Part shown: piece by piece, positions 8,122-16,882 of the stretch
Layout: each line of letters begins with the position of its first letter
How positions within the stretch are numbered: position 1 is the first letter of the stretch
Assembly: GCF_041902385.1 (NCBI RefSeq)
Contig: NZ_CP169244.1
Coordinates: 248,001 to 312,000, forward strand
DNA length: 64,000 bases
Source of the DNA: Arcticibacter sp041902385
GTDB lineage: Bacteria; Bacteroidota; Bacteroidia; Sphingobacteriales; Sphingobacteriaceae
Direction: 5' to 3'
Position numbers and translations under genes: made by a program
Notes under the pieces: generated by a model
Told to the model about the DNA's origin: nothing
The model's database searches: none
Seen by the model: the letters and a program-made list of their open reading frames with translations, nothing else

Positions 8122-9454
8122 CTCTATTCTGATTAAATCTGCCACTGTTGTGAACGAAGGAAGGACCTTTGTTTCCGATGTCCTGGTCAAAGACGGCCTG
8201 ATTGAAGAGATTGCTCCTGCTATTGGCAAAAGAGCGGACCGCGAAATCAATGCCGAAGGTCTTCATCTCCTTCCGGGCTGTATTGACGATCAGGTACACT
8301 TCCGTGAGCCGGGGCTTACGCATAAGGCGGAGATCTATACAGAAAGCAGGGCAGCAGTGGCCGGCGGAATCACTTCATTTATGGAGATGCCGAATACCGT
8401 ACCGAACACGATCACCCAGGAACTGCTGGAAGATAAGTACCGGATCGGCGCGCAGCGTTCGCTGGCTAACTATTCCTTCTTTATGGGAGCTACCAATGAT
8501 AATCTGGAAGAGGTTCTTAAGACAGACCCGCAGCAGGTTTGCGGGGTAAAGGTCTTTATGGGCTCCTCGACGGGCAATATGCTGGTGGATAACGAGCAGA
8601 CGCTTGAGCGGATCTTTTCTTCTGTGCCGATGCTGATTGCCACTCACTGCGAAGACGAAGAAACGATCCGCCATAATATGGCGGCATACAAGGCAAAATA
8701 TGGCACTGATATTACTCCTGAGATGCATCCGCTCATCAGGAGCGCAGAAGCGTGCTACAAGTCGTCATCCTTCGCCGTGTCGCTTGCTAAACAGCATGGC
8801 ACGCGGCTGCACATCCTGCATATCTCGACGGCACGCGAGACGGAGCTGTTCGACAACACGCTGCCCCTGGGCGACAAGAGGATCACAGCAGAAGCCTGTA
8901 TTCATCACCTCTGGTTCTCCGATCAGGACTATGCCGAAAAGGGCAACTGGATCAAGTGGAACCCGGCAGTAAAGACTGCAGCGGACCGGGAAGGCATCCT
9001 GAAGGCTGTACTCGACGGAAGGATAGACGTGATCGCAACCGACCATGCGCCCCATACGATTGAGGAGAAAATGAAGCCCTACCTGGAAGCTCCTTCTGGC
9101 GGGCCGCTGGTGCAGCATGCACTGCTGGCTATGCTTGAAATGCACAGCCAGGGGAAGATCAGTCTGGAACAGGTTGCCGAGAAGATGGCACACAATCCGG
9201 CTATCTGTTTCGGCATTCAGAATCGCGGATTTATCCGGGAAGGATACTATGCTGATCTGGTGCTGGCCGATCTTCGTAAACCGACTCCGGTTTCCAGAGA
9301 AAGTGTCTTATCTAAATGCGGATGGAGTCCGTTCGAGGGATACAGTTTTGGCAGCAGCATTACGCATACACTGGTTTCGGGACATCTGGCTTACGAACGG
9401 GGAGTGTTTAACGCAGCAAAAATGGGCGAGCGGCTTTTGTTTAAAGGGCATTGA
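8117..9454 (+). CDS. pyrC: Dihydroorotase
   Basis: A 445-residue amidohydrolase that closes N-carbamoyl-L-aspartate to dihydroorotate in pyrimidine synthesis. The family landmarks are IDDQVHFREPG (about residues 55-65), the lysine of GVKVFMGSS that is normally carbamylated, THCED, LHILHIST and the late ATDHAPH motif. The usual HxH pair is here QxH, a substitution I recall as normal for Bacteroidota dihydroorotases, so I do not read it as loss of function. It is an isolated gene, with no other pyr genes in the window. Its stop overlaps a small minus-strand frame. Confidence 0.92.
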   Translation: MSSILIKSATVVNEGRTFVSDVLVKDGLIEEIAPAIGKRADREINAEGLHLLPGCIDDQVHFREPGLTHKAEIYTESRAAVAGGITSFMEMPNTVPNTITQELLEDKYRIGAQRSLANYSFFMGATNDNLEEVLKTDPQQVCGVKVFMGSSTGNMLVDNEQTLERIFSSVPMLIATHCEDEETIRHNMAAYKAKYGTDITPEMHPLIRSAEACYKSSSFAVSLAKQHGTRLHILHISTARETELFDNTLPLGDKRITAEACIHHLWFSDQDYAEKGNWIKWNPAVKTAADREGILKAVLDGRIDVIATDHAPHTIEEKMKPYLEAPSGGPLVQHALLAMLEMHSQGKISLEQVAEKMAHNPAICFGIQNRGFIREGYYADLVLADLRKPTPVSRESVLSKCGWSPFEGYSFGSSITHTLVSGHLAYERGVFNAAKMGERLLFKGH

Positions 9455-9596
9455 AGAATTTAAGGTCAAGCTGAGGGGCCTCTGCGTTCTTATCAGCGGT
9501 ACTTTTCTTGAAATACTTGTAAGACTTATAGTCATATCCTCCTCCGAAGCCCGCTAATACTTTTATCACTGTCTCAGGCAGATTTAGTAGAAGCAT
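9441..9596 (-). CDS. Possible 51-residue small protein
   Basis: An ATG (9594-9596) preceded by GAAGGA opens a 51-codon frame downstream of holA on the same strand; it overlaps the last 14 bases of pyrC. The peptide has a balanced, coding-like composition: a hydrophobic start (MLLLNLPETVIKVLAGFGGG), then YDYKSYKYFKKSTADKN and a C-terminal LDLKFFNAL. An in-frame stop lies just upstream of the ATG, so it is not the end of a longer gene. I do not recognise it. The alternative is a chance frame in the pyrC-holA gap. Confidence 0.45.
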   Translation of the reverse strand: MLLLNLPETVIKVLAGFGGGYDYKSYKYFKKSTADKNAEAPQLDLKFFNAL

Positions 9597-9640
9597 TCCT
9601 TCGGGTTATCCCGTGCACAAACGATGGCATGTATCCTGAT

Positions 9641-10672
9641 CTACACATGGAGGATCTTGAAAACAAGCTCTTTCAGCAGGTCTCCCTCTACGGTATTGCC
9701 GGTTGAATCGACCCCTTTGGTTTTGAGATCGTACTCCCTCAGGAAACTGATAATTTCGAACGTCCTCGTGATGTTAAAGGCCTTTGCTGCCTGGTCGTAA
9801 TCTTTCACAAAATAGGGGTTCACTCCAAGTTCTCTGGCAAGGTTTTGAGGGCTCTTGTCGGCAATATAATGGTACTTGAGGATCTTGGTGAACCAGGTAT
9901 TTAAAGCTCCCAGCACCAGCTGAATGGGATTAGCTTTGGGGTTTGATGCAAAATAGCCGACTATGCGGTTCGCTTTCAGCACATCGCGCTTTGCCAGTGC
10001 ATCCTGCAGCTCGAATACGTTATACTCCTTACTGATTCCGATGTTGTTCTGGACATCCTCGGGCGTAATTTCATTGCCTTTAGGAATGTTGAGCATAAGC
10101 TTCTCCAGCTCGTTGGAGATCTTCGACAAGTCGTTCCCCAGATATTCGGCAATAAGAGCAGAAGCTTTGGGATTGATGCGATAGGCTTTTTCGCGTGCGA
10201 AGTCCTCTACCCAGGCAGGCACTTTATTGTCGTATATGGTAGCCGACTCGAAGACGACCCCATTCTTTTCAATGGCCTTGTAGGTTTTCTTCCGTTTGTC
10301 AAACTTGCCGTGCTTATAGCAGAAAACGAGGATGGTACTGGCGAGTGGCCTTTCGAGATAGGCAAGGAATGGGTCGCCGGCTTTCTTATCTTCAGTTTCC
10401 TTTCCCCACTTCATGTCCTGAGCTTCCTTGATGAGGACCAGCTGGTACTCGCTCATCATCGGAAAACGCTTGGCAGCATTGAGTACGGTGATGATGTCGG
10501 TATCGCGGCCGTACAGTACCGTCTGATTAAAGCCCTTCTCCCCTTCCGACAGCAGGTTCGCCTCTATATAGTCGCTAAACACGTCGATATAATAGGGCTC
10601 TTCGCCATGAAAAAGGTATACCGGTTTGAATTTCCGGCTCTTGAGATCATTCAGTAAAGCAGCAGCAGTCAT
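9641..10672 (-). CDS. holA: DNA polymerase III subunit delta
   Basis: A 343-residue clamp-loader subunit. It starts with the Bacteroidota HolA pattern (LLNDLKSRKFKPVYLFHGEEPYYID), followed by NAAKRFPMMSEYQLVLIKEAQD and the central KISNELEKLMLNI motif of the lid domain. The delta subunit opens the sliding clamp and has a degenerate ATPase site, consistent with the absence of a Walker A motif here. The gene is divergent from the HsdR-N-type gene, with 76 bases between starts. Confidence 0.92.
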   Translation of the reverse strand: MTAAALLNDLKSRKFKPVYLFHGEEPYYIDVFSDYIEANLLSEGEKGFNQTVLYGRDTDIITVLNAAKRFPMMSEYQLVLIKEAQDMKWGKETEDKKAGDPFLAYLERPLASTILVFCYKHGKFDKRKKTYKAIEKNGVVFESATIYDNKVPAWVEDFAREKAYRINPKASALIAEYLGNDLSKISNELEKLMLNIPKGNEITPEDVQNNIGISKEYNVFELQDALAKRDVLKANRIVGYFASNPKANPIQLVLGALNTWFTKILKYHYIADKSPQNLARELGVNPYFVKDYDQAAKAFNITRTFEIISFLREYDLKTKGVDSTGNTVEGDLLKELVFKILHV

Positions 10673-10748
10673 TTCAGCTGCTAAGATAATAAATAGAGCA
10701 CGGAGTTTCGGGTTGCGACTGGCGGGATATTTTCCGACTTTCGCGTTG

Positions 10749-11204
10749 ATGTTTGAGCCGGTGCCATTGAACTTGCCTCCCTATCCCTTCAGGATTAAAC
10801 AGGAGGCAGAGACGAATTACATTTTTGATGATATCAGGAAGAAATTCCTTGTGCTGACGCCTGAAGAGTGGGTACGCCAGCATTTTGTCAGGTACATCAT
10901 TGGGGAAAAAGGCTATCCAAAATCGCTCATCAGGCTGGAAGGAGGGCTCAAACTCAATTCGCTGCAAAAGAGGACCGATATTGTGGCTTTTAACTCCCGG
11001 GGAGAGAAGATCCTGCTGATTGAGTGTAAGGCGCCTTCTGTGCCCATCAATCAAAAGGTATTCGACCAGATTGCCCGGTATAACATTGTCCATCGGATCC
11101 CTCTGCTGGCCGTAACCAATGGCCTGCAGCACTACTATTGCCAGATTGATTTCAGCTCAAAAAGCTATCAGTTTATCGAATCTTTGCCTTTTTATTCGGT
11201 ATAG
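10749..11204 (+). CDS. HsdR N-terminal-like (PD-(D/E)xK fold) protein, standalone
   Basis: A 151-residue protein with the type I restriction enzyme R-protein N-terminal domain: VRQHFVRYIIGEKGYPKSLI, then RTDIVAFNSRGEKILLIECKAP, where Asp and the E-x-K pair form a nuclease-type core. Such single-domain proteins are common in Bacteroidota next to holA, and no restriction-modification subunits are present here, so it is not a restriction enzyme as such. Its function is unknown; a nuclease is possible. The frame is open from 10626, but that would overlap holA. The ATG at 10749 (MFEPVPLNLPPYPF) matches the usual start. Confidence 0.85.
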   Translation: MFEPVPLNLPPYPFRIKQEAETNYIFDDIRKKFLVLTPEEWVRQHFVRYIIGEKGYPKSLIRLEGGLKLNSLQKRTDIVAFNSRGEKILLIECKAPSVPINQKVFDQIARYNIVHRIPLLAVTNGLQHYYCQIDFSSKSYQFIESLPFYSV

Positions 11205-11220
11205 CAGCATCGCACTGAGG

Positions 11221-11540
11221 GAGGTTTTAGGTGCGCAAGACGGGTCTTCGAGGGAATGCTTGACTGGACAGGAATAGCAGCAAACAGAGAAGGTGCGCAG
11301 GCAAGGCGGGTCTGCAGGAATGCATCTCCGCGCCTGAATAGCAGCGACCGGGGAAGGTATACATGCAAGGTAACTCTTGACGGGAAGACCAGGGCCGGCA
11401 GAGCAGGCGACAGAGAAGATGTACAGGCAAGGCGGTCTTGCAGAGAATGCGCGACTAAGCCGGAAGAGCAGGAGACAGAGAAGATGTACATGCAAGACAG
11501 CGCCTGCAGAGAATGGGTGGCCAGGCCGGAAGCGGAGCCC
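11221..11540. repeat. Degenerate tandem repeat with a unit of about 64 bp, nearly 5 copies
   Basis: A recurring block GAGAAGrTGTACAnGCAAG ... TGCAGAGAATG ... AGCAGG returns at intervals of 62, 64, 62 and 65 bases (anchor positions 11229, 11291, 11355, 11417 and 11482, approximate). The copies are diverged. The block fills the 338-base gap between the HsdR-N-type gene and the lipoprotein gene. Open frames across it on either strand are repeat artefacts. Confidence 0.7.
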
Positions 11541-11542
11541 CC

Positions 11543-12226
11543 TCAGATATTTTTTACGCGGAGCGCCACCAGCCTGGCATCATATTTCTGCAAGGCAGGC
11601 ACTGTTGATTTAATCTCCATATCTCCCATGATGCCTTCTGCATCTTTTGCATCCACGTTATCGGGCAAAGCAAAGACGCCTCCAAAGCAAGGCATGTCGC
11701 CTGCAAGCTTCCCTTTGTTAAAGCTCACGAATGTACCGCCATTGTCCCATCCAAAGCCATACAGCAGGAAGGGCGTTCCTCCATTAAGACGGGTGATTTC
11801 GCTCGCCCTGGAACCGATCTTAACTCCATTCAGGAAGTGGTAGGGAGATGAAGCTTGTCTGATCTCCAAAAACTGAATATTTTGAAAAGGTTCTTTCTTC
11901 TCCTTCCAGTGGACAATGATCTCGCGGGGCGAGTTTTTCCATACCGTTGTTACGAATCCTTCAAACATCCCTTCGGCGAAGAGGGAGTCCTGACTGAGGT
12001 TTTCTTTCCCTACCTTTTCGGCAAGCGACTGCATATCGTTATCCAGTTCAACGGGACCAATTCCCCAGCAGGTGATCTCGTCGTCGCCCGACTGGTTAGC
12101 TCCTATATCAAATCCCTGCCCTCCCGAATTCTCTTTCTTGTTGCTTTTATTCTGACCGCAGGAAAATAGCAGCAACGCGGGAAGAACGATAAAGAGAATG
12201 CGACAGATGACTCTTGAGGATTTCAT
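11543..12226 (-). CDS. Lipoprotein of unknown function, paralogue of the next gene
   Basis: A 227-residue protein with a signal sequence ending in LLFSCGQN, a clear SPII lipobox, followed by a polar linker rich in N, G and K. The mature part shares an order of motifs with the neighbour at 12250-12906: a C-x-GIG-x-V-x-L segment, VxxLWxGxPR-like, IxVxWKEKKEPFxxIxFLEI, GxxxxxLxRLNGGxPFxxYGF and CFGGxFxL. I do not recognise a named family; it is probably periplasm-facing. The gap to the upstream paralogue is 23 bases, so they are likely co-transcribed. Confidence 0.78.
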   Translation of the reverse strand: MKSSRVICRILFIVLPALLLFSCGQNKSNKKENSGGQGFDIGANQSGDDEITCWGIGPVELDNDMQSLAEKVGKENLSQDSLFAEGMFEGFVTTVWKNSPREIIVHWKEKKEPFQNIQFLEIRQASSPYHFLNGVKIGSRASEITRLNGGTPFLLYGFGWDNGGTFVSFNKGKLAGDMPCFGGVFALPDNVDAKDAEGIMGDMEIKSTVPALQKYDARLVALRVKNI

Positions 12227-12249
12227 TTAGACTGATTTAATGTTTGCGA

Positions 12250-12906
12250 TTATTTCTTTGCAGAGACACGAAAGCTGCCCAGCATTACTTCCATACGTTT
12301 CACGATATTGTCTGACGACTCGACTACATCACGCTTTTTAAACTCATCGAAGTCCTTCTTGTAAATATTAGACTGGCTCACCCACTCCAATGTTCCTTCA
12401 AAGCAAGGATTACTTTTTTGCAGGTCGCCGTTGTTAAGACTTACGATAAGTCCGCTTTCTTTCTCTGTATAGAAGTTATTAAAGGTGAGCGGCATGTGCC
12501 CGTTCCTTCTTACCAGATCGGGTAAAGAAAGCCCTACCCGGAGGCTGTCGGCCGTCATATAAGGAGCGTCAGAAGCGCCGGTTTCAATGTATCTGATTTT
12601 TCGGAAGGGAGCATGTTTCTCCTCCCAGTAGATGTTCAGCTGCCTGGGTGTGCCTTCCCATAGGGAAAGGTACTGGCCGGAAACGTTATTCTCATGCACG
12701 CTGATCGCTTTCTTCCCGAAGCGCTTTTCCAGATCCGCCTGAGTGTCACTTAGCTTCACCTCGCCAATGCCATCACAATTGACCAGTATCTTTGGATCGG
12801 TAACTGCCGGGGCCCCGGCAGTTTGTTTCTTTTCAGTCTTTTTTTGCTGGCATGCTGCCAGCGAAAATAGCAGGCCGAATAAAAGGATCGTTCTCATGTG
12901 TTTCAT
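12250..12906 (-). CDS. Lipoprotein of unknown function, paralogue of the previous gene
   Basis: A 218-residue protein with a short signal peptide and lipobox (FSLAACQQK), then a K/T-rich linker. The core repeats the pattern of its downstream neighbour (CDGIGEVKL, LWEGTPRQLNIYWEEKHAPFRKIRYIE, LVRRNGHMPLTFNNF and NPCFEGTLEW), so the pair probably arose by tandem duplication. Function is unknown. It is the first gene of the pair; a hairpin lies 30 bases before its start. Confidence 0.78.
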   Translation of the reverse strand: MKHMRTILLFGLLFSLAACQQKKTEKKQTAGAPAVTDPKILVNCDGIGEVKLSDTQADLEKRFGKKAISVHENNVSGQYLSLWEGTPRQLNIYWEEKHAPFRKIRYIETGASDAPYMTADSLRVGLSLPDLVRRNGHMPLTFNNFYTEKESGLIVSLNNGDLQKSNPCFEGTLEWVSQSNIYKKDFDEFKKRDVVESSDNIVKRMEVMLGSFRVSAKK

Positions 12907-12933
12907 GCAATTGGGGTGGTTGGGGTATTTGAA

Positions 12934-12970
12934 CGAGGCTGAATCATTTCTGATACAGCCTCGCTTTTTT
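12934..12970 (+). terminator. Terminator-like hairpin with T run on the plus strand
   Basis: CGAGGCTG (12934-12941) pairs with CAGCCTCG (12956-12963), followed by CTTTTTTTT. No plus-strand gene precedes it, so it would stop antisense transcription running into this gap. In the minus direction it lies downstream of valS and could still end that transcript. The other 220 bases up to valS show nothing I can support. Confidence 0.5.
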
Positions 12971-13192
12971 TAATAGAAAATAACACCTGGTAACTTAAAC
13001 TGACGTTATACTACCGCTTAGCTATGCCGATCCAATAATATTGCATCGAATTTCTGGCTAAAACCAGATTGTGATACAGCCGCGTGTTAAGCAGCAGACA
13101 ACTGCCCGAAACTATACTTTCTGACTAAGGGGAAGCACGTTGCAGCTAGTTTACACTACAGAAGCAGCATGATCTCGCAGCTTCCGCTCTTT

Positions 13193-15835
13193 CTATTGTA
13201 ACTGCTTCAGGCTTTCCTCCAGTATGGCTATCTTAGCTTCTGCATCCGCCTTTTTCTTCCGCTCATTTTCAACTACCTCCGGCTTTGCATTCTGAACAAA
13301 ACGCTCGTTAGAAAGTTTGCCGGCGACCGACTTCAAAAAGCCCTGCAGATACTGCAGCTCTTTTGTTATGCGTTCGCGCTCAGCTTCTGCATCAATATTT
13401 CCTTCCAGACTTACAAAAAACTCATCCCGGCCGGCAATAAAAGATGAAGCATTAGCAGGGTTTTCTTCAATGAAACTAACTTCGCTGATATTGGCAAGCT
13501 TTTTAATTACCGGAAGGTATTTCTGATAGTCGAGCTCTGAGTTGGATCTGATAGCCAGAGGAAGTTCCTCCTTGGGAGATATCTGCTTGCTGTTACGAAT
13601 GTTACGAACCTCAGAGATCACCTGCTTTACGATCTCCATTTCCTTTAAAAGAGAGTCGTTAGGCTGAGCTGAAACGGGATAGGCAGCTACAATACAGCAG
13701 TCCATATCTTCGCGCCTGCCGAAGACCTCATCATGCCACAACTCTTCTGAAAGGAAGGGCATAAAAGGATGTAAAAGCTTCAGGATCTTTTCAAAAAAGC
13801 CTTTAGTAGCCTCATAAGTTGCAGCATCAATAGGAAGCTGGTACCCTGGTTTGATCATTTCGAGGTACCAGGAGCAGAAGTCGTCCCAAACGAGCTTATA
13901 TATGGCAATCAGCGCCTCAGACAAGCGGTACTGGTTGAAATGGCTTTCAATCTCAGCGAGAGCCTCATTAAAGCGGTTTCCGAACCACTCAATGGCTGCC
14001 TGGTTTTCTTCGCCCGCACCCTGCTCCTCGTTGATCGTCCAGCCCTTCACCAACCGGAACGCGTTCCATATTTTATTGGCGAAGTTGCGACCCTGCTCAC
14101 AATAGGACTCGTCAAACATGAGGTCATTCCCTGCAGGTGAGGATAAAAGCATTCCCACACGAACGCCATCAGCTCCGTATTTCTCAATCAGCTCGATTGG
14201 ATCGGGTGAGTTCCCGAGCGATTTTGACATCTTCCTTCCGATCTTATCGCGTACAATACCGGTGAGATAAACATTTTTGAAAGGCACAGTTCCTCTAAAC
14301 TCGTTACCTGCCATAATCATCCGCGCTACCCAGAAGAAGAGGATCTCGGGAGCAGTTACCAGGTCATTTGTGGGGTAGTAGTAGTTGATCTCTTCATTCC
14401 CTTTTTCCTCCGGGTGCCCGCAGACAGAAGGATCAAAAACAGACATAGGCCATAACCAGGAAGAGAACCAGGTATCTACCACGTCTTCATCCTGGGTGAT
14501 GGTCTGAAAGTCTTTCCCTGCATTTCGAAACTCCTGCTCAGCATCTGCCTGATCTTTGGCAACCACCCATTCGCCTTTCTCATTATACCAGGCAGGAATA
14601 CGTTGGCCCCACCAGAGCTGGCGACTGATGCACCAGTCCTTCACATTCTCCATCCAGTGGCGATAGGTGTTGATAAACTTGTCGGGGATCAGCTTTATCT
14701 CTCCATCGAGCACGTATTGAAGAGCTGGCTTGGCCATCTCCTCCATTTTACAGAACCATTGCAGTGAAAGCTTGGGTTCTATGGCAGCATCCGTACGTTC
14801 AGAGAAGCCTACTTGCGACTTGTAATCTTCTACCTTTTCAAGAGCCGCAGCTTCTTCTAACATCCCGGCAATCTTCTTACGGGCAACAAAACGATCCTCT
14901 CCTATCAGGATCTCCGCCTTTTCATTGAGCGTCCCATTGTCGTTCAGAATATCGATAACAGGAAGATGGTGCTTCAGTCCTAGTTCATAGTCATTCAGGT
15001 CGTGCGCAGGTGTCACTTTCAGACAGCCTGTACCGAATTCCATCTCTACGTATTCATCCTCTATTACCGGGATTGCCCGGTTGATCAGAGGCACCAGCAC
15101 CTTCTTTCCTTTGAGATGACGGTAACGCTCGTCGTTTGGATTGATACAGATAGCCGAGTCGGCCATGATTGTCTCAGGGCGGGTAGTGGCAATTACGATG
15201 TAGCTATCGTCTGCCGCGTCAACAATCTTATAGCGGATATAATATAGTTTCTGATTGACTTCCTTGCGTATCACCTCTTCATCTGACACTGCCGTCATCC
15301 CTTTAGGATCCCAGTTCACCATCCGGACTCCGCGGTAGATGAGGCCTTTCTTATAAAGATGAATGAAGGTATCGCGTACTGCAACAGACAGAGGCTCGTC
15401 CATTGTAAAGCTGGTACGATCCCAGTCACAGGAAGCGCCCAGCTTCTCCAGCTGCTTCAGGATGATGCCCCCGTACTTCTCTTTCCATTCCCAGGCGTAG
15501 CGCAGGAACTCTTCACGCGTGAGATCTTTTTTATTAATTCCCTTTTCCTTGAGCATTGCTACCACCTTCGCTTCCGTGGCAATGGAAGCATGGTCAGTAC
15601 CCGGAACCCAGCAGGCATTCTTGCCCTGCATCCTTGCACGGCGAACCAGGACATCCTGAATCGTATTATTGAGCATATGCCCCATGTGAAGCACTCCGGT
15701 CACGTTCGGAGGAGGAATAACGACGGTATAAGGCTCACGCTCGTCGGGTTCAGAGTGGAAGAACCTTTTTTCAAGCCAGTAGCTATACCATTTGTCTTCT
15801 GCTTCTTTCGGATCATATGTTTTGGAAATGCTCAT
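13193..15835 (-). CDS. valS: Valine--tRNA ligase
   Basis: An 880-residue class I aminoacyl-tRNA synthetase that charges tRNA-Val and edits threonine mischarging. The HIGH motif is in PNVTGVLHMGH (residues 43-53) and KMSKS is in GRKMSKSLGNSPDP. The CP1 editing domain includes TTRPETI, and the WFSSWLWPMS segment is valyl-specific. The C-terminal coiled coil (AEAERERITKELQYLQGFLKSVAGKL) is the tRNA-binding arm of ValRS. Full length; no T-box is expected in this phylum and none is seen in the short upstream gap. Confidence 0.96.
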   Translation of the reverse strand: MSISKTYDPKEAEDKWYSYWLEKRFFHSEPDEREPYTVVIPPPNVTGVLHMGHMLNNTIQDVLVRRARMQGKNACWVPGTDHASIATEAKVVAMLKEKGINKKDLTREEFLRYAWEWKEKYGGIILKQLEKLGASCDWDRTSFTMDEPLSVAVRDTFIHLYKKGLIYRGVRMVNWDPKGMTAVSDEEVIRKEVNQKLYYIRYKIVDAADDSYIVIATTRPETIMADSAICINPNDERYRHLKGKKVLVPLINRAIPVIEDEYVEMEFGTGCLKVTPAHDLNDYELGLKHHLPVIDILNDNGTLNEKAEILIGEDRFVARKKIAGMLEEAAALEKVEDYKSQVGFSERTDAAIEPKLSLQWFCKMEEMAKPALQYVLDGEIKLIPDKFINTYRHWMENVKDWCISRQLWWGQRIPAWYNEKGEWVVAKDQADAEQEFRNAGKDFQTITQDEDVVDTWFSSWLWPMSVFDPSVCGHPEEKGNEEINYYYPTNDLVTAPEILFFWVARMIMAGNEFRGTVPFKNVYLTGIVRDKIGRKMSKSLGNSPDPIELIEKYGADGVRVGMLLSSPAGNDLMFDESYCEQGRNFANKIWNAFRLVKGWTINEEQGAGEENQAAIEWFGNRFNEALAEIESHFNQYRLSEALIAIYKLVWDDFCSWYLEMIKPGYQLPIDAATYEATKGFFEKILKLLHPFMPFLSEELWHDEVFGRREDMDCCIVAAYPVSAQPNDSLLKEMEIVKQVISEVRNIRNSKQISPKEELPLAIRSNSELDYQKYLPVIKKLANISEVSFIEENPANASSFIAGRDEFFVSLEGNIDAEAERERITKELQYLQGFLKSVAGKLSNERFVQNAKPEVVENERKKKADAEAKIAILEESLKQLQ

Positions 15836-16042
15836 ATTTTTCAGCTAAATCAATATTTCGCAAAAATAGCTTTTTAAGCCTTAACTTCTGCCACTTTCCG
15901 TTGCCGCAGGTCCTCAAAAATGCACGCGAGCCGCTTTTGTTATACTCATGAAGATGAGCAGGGCGGCAAGGCAGAGAAACATAGAGAAACAGCACAAGCA
16001 AGGAAGGCAGTTTTTTGTTATTAACAAAAACTAACATTGCAC

Positions 16043-16845
16043 ATGTCCGAAACCGTTAAAGAAATTGTAAAAAAGAATAAAAACCTCCCTTTATGGATCT
16101 CGCTCTTTATTATAGCTGCTCTTGTCGGCTCCTATTTCCTGATACCGTCATTTCATGCACAGGTGAATGACGGCTTCCATGTCCTCATGAGTAAGGATAA
16201 GCAAAAGGCAGAAGCCTGGGTAAAGCAGTTCGGATTGTGGGGCCCGCTGATCATTATCGTCACCATGACCCTGCAAGCCTTCCTGCTCTTTATTCCGAAC
16301 TTCCTGCTGATGATCGTAGCTATCATGTGCTATGGCCCCTGGTGGGGAGGTCTGATATCGATCCTTGCGGTAGTTGCAGCCTCCACTGCCGGCTATTATA
16401 CAGGAGAATACCTGGGTCCTTATGCCATGAAGAGAGTCATAGGAGAGACGACTCAAAAAAAGTACAGGAATGGGTAAAACGATATGGGATAGGAGTGGTT
16501 GTCGCGATCCGGACATCACCCCTTCTTCCTAACGATGCCCTCCATTTTGTTGCCGGCTTCCTGAAGATGGGCTTTATCCGGTTCACCCTCGCTACGATTG
16601 CCGGTACCATACCTCTGCTGGTGCTCATCGCCCTGTTCTCGGAGGAAGGCAAGCTGGACAAAGCAGTATTCTGGATCTCGGTGATATCGACAGCACTGTT
16701 CGTGGTCTATTTTCTAATTGACTACCGGCGAAGAAAGAAGACAGGCCCCATTCAACACACTATTGATGCAAAAGAGGTCAAGGCTAATACGGAGATCACA
16801 CAACAGGCCTTTCCGGCAGGCGAAAGCCACATCGGAAAGAGATAA
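16043..16845 (+). CDS. TVP38/TMEM64 family membrane protein, read through a -1 frameshift at 16456-16462
   Basis: The protein is encoded in two frames. Frame one (16043-16477) gives the N-terminal half: membrane segments, FLLFIPNFLLMIV and GYYTGEYLGPYAMKRVIGETTQKK, then four stray residues and a stop. The minus-one frame continues directly with VQEWVKRYGIGVVVAIRTSPLLPNDA, FVAGF, further membrane helices and a stop at 16845. Joined at the AAAAAAG heptamer, the product is 267 residues, a normal length for TVP38/TMEM64 (DedA-superfamily) proteins, whose RxSPLLP motif it contains. Family members are implicated in lipid scrambling or small-molecule transport. The break may be programmed frameshifting, a homopolymer mutation, or a sequence error. 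The upstream TTG at 16037 is less likely than the ATG at 16043. Confidence 0.82.
16441..16462 (+). promoter_or_regulatory. dnaX-like -1 frameshift cassette: SD-like AGGAG plus slippery A AAA AAG
   Basis: In the zero frame the codons are CAA AAA AAG, giving the canonical slippery heptamer A AAA AAG (16456-16462). An AGGAG (16441-16445) precedes it by 10 bases, the spacing that stimulates -1 frameshifting in E. coli dnaX. A -1 slip joins the two halves of the TVP38 protein exactly. A downstream stem is not obvious by eye. Confidence 0.5.
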
Positions 16846-16882
16846 CTTAGGAGGTCATAGCCAAGGCACTTCGTTATGATTG

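Noticed and set aside
10626..10748. Longer start of the HsdR-N-type protein
   Set aside because: It would overlap holA antisense, and the family N-terminus begins at the ATG at 10749.
10749..11204. Part of a type I restriction-modification system
   Set aside because: Only the N-terminal nuclease-like domain is present, with no helicase, M or S genes. Such lone domains are common in this phylum.
11256..11843. 195-residue plus-strand protein over the 64-bp repeat
   Set aside because: It runs through repeat DNA and then antisense to a lipoprotein gene; no domain is recognisable.
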